In this document: piece after piece, positions 4,115 through 7,714 of the stretch
Position numbering within the stretch: position 1 is the first letter of the stretch
Layout of the letters: each line of letters starts with the position of its first letter
Assembly (NCBI GenBank): GCA_900550185.1
Contig: URRN01000095.1
Coordinates: 1 to 7,714, forward strand
Source of the DNA: an uncultured Collinsella sp.
GTDB taxonomy: Bacteria; Actinomycetota; Coriobacteriia; Coriobacteriales; Coriobacteriaceae
Direction of reading: 5' to 3'
Length of the DNA: 7,714 bases
Notes under the pieces: model-generated
What the model was told of the DNA's origin: nothing
What the model saw: only the letters and a program-made list of their open reading frames with translations
The model's database searches: none
Position numbers and translations under genes: made by a program

Positions 4115-5716
4115 ATGGATCAAAGCAAGCCTTCGTTCTTTATCACGACGCCCATCTACTACGTCAACGCCGATCCGCACCTGGGCACGGCTTATTCCAC
4201 CATCATCGCCGACGTTCAGGCTCGCTATCGCCGTTCCGCCGGCTATAACGTCAAGTTCCTGACCGGCATGGACGAGCACGGCGAGAAGGTCGCCGAGGCC
4301 GCGGCCAAGCACAACATGACGCCGCAGGAGTGGACCGATAGCCAGGCTCCGCACTTCAAGGAGCTTTGGAGCAAGCTCGAGATTTCCAATGATGACTTCA
4401 TCCGCACCACCGAGCCGCGCCAGCACCATGCCGTGCAGTACCTGTGGGAGCGCATGAAGGAGTCCGGCTACCTGTATAAGGGCAGCTACGACGGCTGGTA
4501 TTGCGTGCCTGACGAGACCTACTTTACCGATACGCAGGTCCAGAAGGGCGACGAGGAGTACGGCAGCGTCGGCCAGCACCTGTGCCCCGACTGCCACCGT
4601 CCGCTTGAGCGCGTGCAGGAGGAGTCCTACTTCTTTAAGCTTTCCGCCTTCCAGGACAAGCTGCTTAAGCTCTATGACGAGCATCCCGACTTTGTCGAGC
4701 CTGCGTTCCGCATGAACGAGGTTCGCAGCTTTGTCGAGGGCGGCCTCAACGACCTTTCCGTGAGCCGTACGAGCTTTGACTGGGGCATTCAGGTCCCGTT
4801 TGACGAGGGTCACGTGACCTACGTGTGGTTCGATGCTCTGCTCAACTATATGACGGCCGTTGGCTACGGTGTCGACACCGACGACGCGCGTGCCGAGCTG
4901 GCCTATCGCTGGCCCGCGCAGTTCCATATCGTGGGTAAGGACATCATCCGCTTCCACTGCGTCATTTGGCCCGCCATGCTCATGGCCATCGGCGAGGCCC
5001 TGCCCGAGCACGTCTTTGCCCACGGCTTCCTGACCGTGCGCAATGCCGAGACTGGCAAGGCCGAGAAGATGTCCAAGAGCCGCGGCAACGCCATCGCTCC
5101 GCAGGACGTTATCGACATGCTGGGCGTCGAGGGCTATCGCTACTACTTTATGACCGACGTCGTCCCCGGCACCGACGGTGCCATCAGCTTCGACCGCATG
5201 GAGCAGGTCTACAACGCCGACCTGGCCAACAGCTGGGGCAACCTCATCTCGCGTTCGCTCAACATGAGCGGCAAGTACTTTGACGGTTGCGCGCCCGTCA
5301 AGCCCGCATCGTTCGATGCGTTCGATAACCCGCTGGCAAAGATCGCCGATGGCTTGGTCGACCGCTACATGGCCAAGATGGACGTGCTCGATTACGGTGG
5401 AGCCAAGGACGAGGTCATGGAGCTCATCCACGCCGCCAACCACTACATCGAGGACTCCGAGCCCTGGGCACTTGCCAAGGACGAGGCCAAGGCTGACGAG
5501 CTGGCATTTGTGATCTACAACCTGCTCGAGGCCATCCGCATTGCCGCTCACCTGCTGATGCCGCTCATGCCCCAGACTTCTGCCGAGGCCCTGCGCCGTC
5601 TGTCCTGTGAGGGCGAGGCCGCGAGCGACGACCTCAAGGGCATTTGCACTTGGGGCCTGCTTGCCGGCGGTCAGCCCGTCGAGAAGGGCGATCCGCTGTT
5701 CCCGCGTCTGGCGTAG
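4115..5716 (+). CDS. metG: Methionyl-tRNA synthetase
   Basis: This class I synthetase attaches methionine to tRNA-Met in the cytoplasm. The 533-residue protein shows the HIGH-type motif HLGT (22-25) after TTPIYYVNADP, GMDEHG (51-56), the methionine-pocket region VTYVWFDALLNYM (234-246), HIVGKDIIRFHCVIWPAML (271-289) and KMSKS (318-322). The anticodon-binding helical domain follows (about 355-530), including ANSWGNLISR. The connective-peptide knuckle has Cys130-x2-Asp133 and Cys157-x2-Cys160, so one usual zinc ligand position is Asp. The protein stops after the anticodon domain and lacks the C-terminal EMAPII-like tRNA-binding/dimerisation domain found in longer bacterial forms, as in other short actinobacterial enzymes. 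The start has a strong GGAGGA (4101-4106) eight bases upstream. A strong terminator follows 43 bases after the stop. Confidence 0.98.
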   Translation: MDQSKPSFFITTPIYYVNADPHLGTAYSTIIADVQARYRRSAGYNVKFLTGMDEHGEKVAEAAAKHNMTPQEWTDSQAPHFKELWSKLEISNDDFIRTTEPRQHHAVQYLWERMKESGYLYKGSYDGWYCVPDETYFTDTQVQKGDEEYGSVGQHLCPDCHRPLERVQEESYFFKLSAFQDKLLKLYDEHPDFVEPAFRMNEVRSFVEGGLNDLSVSRTSFDWGIQVPFDEGHVTYVWFDALLNYMTAVGYGVDTDDARAELAYRWPAQFHIVGKDIIRFHCVIWPAMLMAIGEALPEHVFAHGFLTVRNAETGKAEKMSKSRGNAIAPQDVIDMLGVEGYRYYFMTDVVPGTDGAISFDRMEQVYNADLANSWGNLISRSLNMSGKYFDGCAPVKPASFDAFDNPLAKIADGLVDRYMAKMDVLDYGGAKDEVMELIHAANHYIEDSEPWALAKDEAKADELAFVIYNLLEAIRIAAHLLMPLMPQTSAEALRRLSCEGEAASDDLKGICTWGLLAGGQPVEKGDPLFPRLA

Positions 5717-5758
5717 AGACCGCGCGAGCGCCATATCGGCAATTTGTTGTTTAGCTGT

Positions 5759-5790
5759 AAGGGCATGGCCGCCACGGTCCATGCCCTTTT
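5759..5790 (+). terminator. Intrinsic terminator after metG
   Basis: A 10-bp perfect stem (aagggcatgg 5759-5768, ccatgccctt 5779-5788) with a 10-nt loop is followed by T-rich sequence (ttttgttt). It lies between metG and rsmA, so rsmA probably has its own promoter or relies on read-through. No clear promoter is seen in the 36 bases left. Confidence 0.88.
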
Positions 5791-5826
5791 GTTTCAAGAC
5801 GCCGCCATCATGCTAAGGAGGCAACC

Positions 5827-6687
5827 ATGACAACTTCGCCTTTGGCAAACCCCACGGCCACCAGGGAGCTGCTAGAGGAGTTTGGCCTTGCGACTAAGCA
5901 TCGCCTGGGCCAGAACTTTCTAATCGACAATCATGTGATCGAGCGTATCTGCGAGCTTGCCGAGCTTGCAGGTGACGAGCGCGTACTCGAGGTGGGTCCG
6001 GGTTGCGGCACGTTGACACTTGCGTTGCTGCAGGAGGCGGCGTGCGTTACGTCGATCGAGGCCGATCCCGAGCTTGAGCCGGTGCTTGACGCCCACGCCG
6101 CCGACTATGCCAACTTCCGCTTTATCATGGGCGATGCGCTCAAGGTGGGCCCGGAGCAGATTGAGCAGGTTGCGGGCGGTACGCCGACGGTGTTTGTCGC
6201 GAATCTGCCCTACAACGTGGCGGCGACGATCATCCTTCAGTTCTTCCAGACGATGCCGGCGCTCAAGCGTGCCGTCGTCATGGTGCAAAAGGAGGTTGCC
6301 GATCGCATTGCCGCAACGCCCGGTAACAAGACCTATGGCGGCTACACGGCAAAACTCGGCCTGTACGCGCAGGTGACGGGTCGCTTTGAGGTGCCGCCGC
6401 GTTGCTTTATGCCGGCGCCGCACGTGGACTCGGCCGTCGTGCGTATCGACCGTGTTGACGGCATGGTGCCCGAGGGGCTCGATCGCGAATTTGTGGCCCG
6501 CGTGATTGATGCTGCATTTGCTCAGCGTCGCAAGACCATCCGCAATTCCATGAGCGCCAACGGCTTTGCCAAGGACGTGCTCGATGCTGCCTTTGAGGCT
6601 TGCGGTATTGCACCCACCACGCGCGCCGAGACGCTTGATGTTGCTGACTTTGTCCGTCTGGCCCAGGAGCTAATCCATGATGCCTAA
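5827..6687 (+). CDS. rsmA: 16S rRNA (adenine1518-N6/adenine1519-N6)-dimethyltransferase
   Basis: RsmA (KsgA) adds two methyl groups to each of two adjacent adenines in helix 45 of 16S rRNA late in small-subunit assembly. The 286-residue length is usual. The opening motif KHRLGQNFLID (24-34) is diagnostic. SAM-binding motif I is VLEVGPGCGTLT (53-64), with acidic residues Glu78/Asp80 after strand 2 and MGDAL (101-105). The catalytic motif IV is NLPYN (126-130). The C-terminal part shows PPRCFMPAPHVDSAVVRI (190-207) and FAQRRKTIRNSM (231-242), also typical. A strong AAGGAGG (5815-5821) five bases before the ATG fixes the start. Its last 11 bases overlap tatD, whose ribosome binding site lies inside rsmA, indicating coupled expression. 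Loss of this enzyme gives kasugamycin resistance in other bacteria. Confidence 0.97.
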   Translation: MTTSPLANPTATRELLEEFGLATKHRLGQNFLIDNHVIERICELAELAGDERVLEVGPGCGTLTLALLQEAACVTSIEADPELEPVLDAHAADYANFRFIMGDALKVGPEQIEQVAGGTPTVFVANLPYNVAATIILQFFQTMPALKRAVVMVQKEVADRIAATPGNKTYGGYTAKLGLYAQVTGRFEVPPRCFMPAPHVDSAVVRIDRVDGMVPEGLDREFVARVIDAAFAQRRKTIRNSMSANGFAKDVLDAAFEACGIAPTTRAETLDVADFVRLAQELIHDA

Positions 6688-7594
6688 TGCCGAACGTGTG
6701 ACGTTTACCAAGAAAAAGAAGACGGTTGCTTGTCCCGTGCCCTTGGCACCGCTTGCCGACACGCATGCGCATCTGCTTTCGTTCTGGGGCAAGGATGTGC
6801 CTGAGACGCTCGTGCGTGCCAAGGCGGCGGGCGTCGACCTGTTGGTGACGATGTTCGACCCCATCGCTGATAAACGCAGCGTGACGGACTATAGCGACTG
6901 GCTGACGCGCGAGATTCTGCCGATGCAGGATATCCCGCAGATCAAGTATCTTGCCGGCGTGCATCCGTATGGCGCGCCGGACTATGCCGACGACGTTCAC
7001 GCACAGGTCGTTGCCGCACTCGATGATCCCTTATGCGCCGGTATTGGCGAAATCGGCCTGGACTACCACATGGACTATGACGACGATATCGCGCCGGCAC
7101 CCCATAACGTGCAGATTGACTGCATGGCGCGCCAGCTCGAGCTTGCCGTGTGCCGTAACGTGCCGGTGGAGCTGCATCTGCGTCACGAGGACACGGACCA
7201 GGAGCGTACCTCGCACGTGGACGCCTACAACGTGCTTCGTGAGGTGGGCGTGCCCCAGGCCGGTTGTGTGCTGCACTGCTTTGGCGAGGACCGCGCCACG
7301 ATGGAGCGCTTTGTGGAGCTGGGCTGCTATATCGCCTATGGTGGTGCGGCCACCTTCAAGCGCAACGACGACGTGCGCGAGACATTTGCGGCAACCCCAC
7401 TCGATCGAATTTTGTTCGAGACGGATTGCCCGTATATGGCTCCGGAGCCCATCCGCGGTCTTGAATGCGAGCCCGCAATGATCTCCATTACGGCAAACAC
7501 ACTGGTCAACGACCGTGTCGATCGTACCGGCGAGGATGCTGAGGCAATCGCGCGAGCAGCTTGGGAAAATGCCTGCAAACTTTTTCAAAAATAG
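6677..7594 (+). CDS. tatD: TatD-family metal-dependent hydrolase (DNase-like)
   Basis: TatD proteins are TIM-barrel amidohydrolase-superfamily enzymes, several of which are 3'-5' exonucleases acting in DNA repair and turnover; the true substrate here is not shown. The 305-residue protein carries the metal-site pattern: His30 and His32 (ADTHAHL), His96 (GVHPY), Glu125 (GEIGLDY), His167 (VELHLRHE), His200 (LHCFGED) and Asp250 (FETDCPYMAPEP). All ligands are present. It is somewhat longer than the roughly 260-residue family norm because of an N-terminal extension (TKKKKTVACPVPLAP) and an acidic insert near 130-142. ATG 6677 is spaced 7 bases from AGGAG (6665-6669); ATG 6680, 10 bases away, is an equally possible start. 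It overlaps rsmA by 11 bases and is followed by the tRNA-Leu promoter. Confidence 0.93.
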   Translation: MMPNAERVTFTKKKKTVACPVPLAPLADTHAHLLSFWGKDVPETLVRAKAAGVDLLVTMFDPIADKRSVTDYSDWLTREILPMQDIPQIKYLAGVHPYGAPDYADDVHAQVVAALDDPLCAGIGEIGLDYHMDYDDDIAPAPHNVQIDCMARQLELAVCRNVPVELHLRHEDTDQERTSHVDAYNVLREVGVPQAGCVLHCFGEDRATMERFVELGCYIAYGGAATFKRNDDVRETFAATPLDRILFETDCPYMAPEPIRGLECEPAMISITANTLVNDRVDRTGEDAEAIARAAWENACKLFQK

Positions 7595-7597
7595 TTC

Positions 7598-7626
7598 TTG
7601 CGTTCGCGATGGCGCTCCGTTATTCT
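7598..7626 (+). promoter_or_regulatory. Promoter of tRNA-Leu
   Basis: A -35 box TTGCGT (7598-7603) and a -10 box TATTCT (7621-7626) are separated by exactly 17 bases. The mature tRNA starts 12 bases after the -10, so transcription would begin a few bases upstream of it. The -35 starts only 4 bases after the tatD stop. Confidence 0.7.
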
Positions 7627-7637
7627 AATTCCTGCAC

Positions 7638-7714
7638 GCGGGCGTGGCGGAATTGGCAGACGCGTACGGTTCAGGTCCGTATGGGGGCAACCCCATGAAG
7701 GTTCAAGTCCTTTC
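7638..7714 (+). tRNA. tRNA-Leu (anticodon CAG), 3' end cut by window
   Basis: The acceptor 5' strand is gcgggcg (7638-7644), followed by TG and a D-arm of the leucine type (ggcggaattggcagacgc). The anticodon stem tacgg/ccgta (7665-7669, 7677-7681) encloses loop ttCAGgt with anticodon CAG at 7672-7674. The long class II variable arm tgggg-GCAA-cccca (7682-7695) confirms a leucine-type tRNA. The T-arm is gaagg/ttcaagt/ccttt (7697-7713). Base 7714 would pair with position 7 of the acceptor. The remaining acceptor bases lie beyond the window. Confidence 0.95.

Noticed and set aside
3470..5797. 775-codon open frame on the minus strand across rsmI and metG
   Set aside because: It is antisense to two clear housekeeping genes, has no recognisable domain, and runs through their intergenic gap. 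It stays open because of biased codon use on the coding strand.

Overview
The window looks like a chromosomal segment of a fairly GC-rich Gram-positive actinobacterium. The gene content (rsmI, metG, rsmA and tatD together), the codon use and a GH5-like gene beside rsmI suggest the Coriobacteriia, perhaps Collinsella. That assignment is inference from recall, not a database result.

Left part (1-1846): the window opens in the 3' end of a tRNA gene, followed by its intrinsic terminator. A 1.58-kb IS110-family element (about 72-1655) sits exactly in the U-tract of that terminator and reads leftwards. Its DEDD/Tnp20 transposase (410-1519) looks intact, and it has 17-bp subterminal inverted repeats. 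Its boundaries can be placed because removing it restores the sequence ggtccttttcttttat, which survives uninterrupted further right at 1831-1846. The 337-nt non-coding end downstream of the transposase folds into stem-loops. These carry short matches to the element's own end and to the target, so it is a candidate bridge/seekRNA. To the right is a 123-nt run of palindromes (1661-1783), two of them capped by GTAA. Then comes a second copy of the tRNA 3' end plus terminator (1784-1846). Before the IS arrived, the locus was therefore a tRNA 3' end with a small insertion flanked by 63-bp direct repeats, like a tiny decayed tRNA-targeted island.

Middle (1847-4045): a non-coding stretch with a weak promoter candidate leads to an intracellular GH5-like protein (2099-3160). 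It keeps the fold signatures and the nucleophile glutamate but lacks the acid/base glutamate. Six bases later begins rsmI (16S rRNA C1402 2'-O-methyltransferase).

Right part (4046-7714): metG (methionyl-tRNA synthetase) ends in a strong terminator. It is followed by rsmA/ksgA (16S rRNA A1518/A1519 dimethyltransferase) and tatD (metal-dependent DNase family), which overlap by 11 nt. A well-formed promoter (TTGCGT, 17 nt, TATTCT) then drives a tRNA-Leu(CAG) gene cut by the window end. Apart from the GH5-like and mobile genes, the theme is translation: two rRNA methyltransferases, one aminoacyl-tRNA synthetase and two tRNA genes. The likely candidate for a little-described system is the IS110 element with its non-coding RNA, seated in a tRNA terminator.
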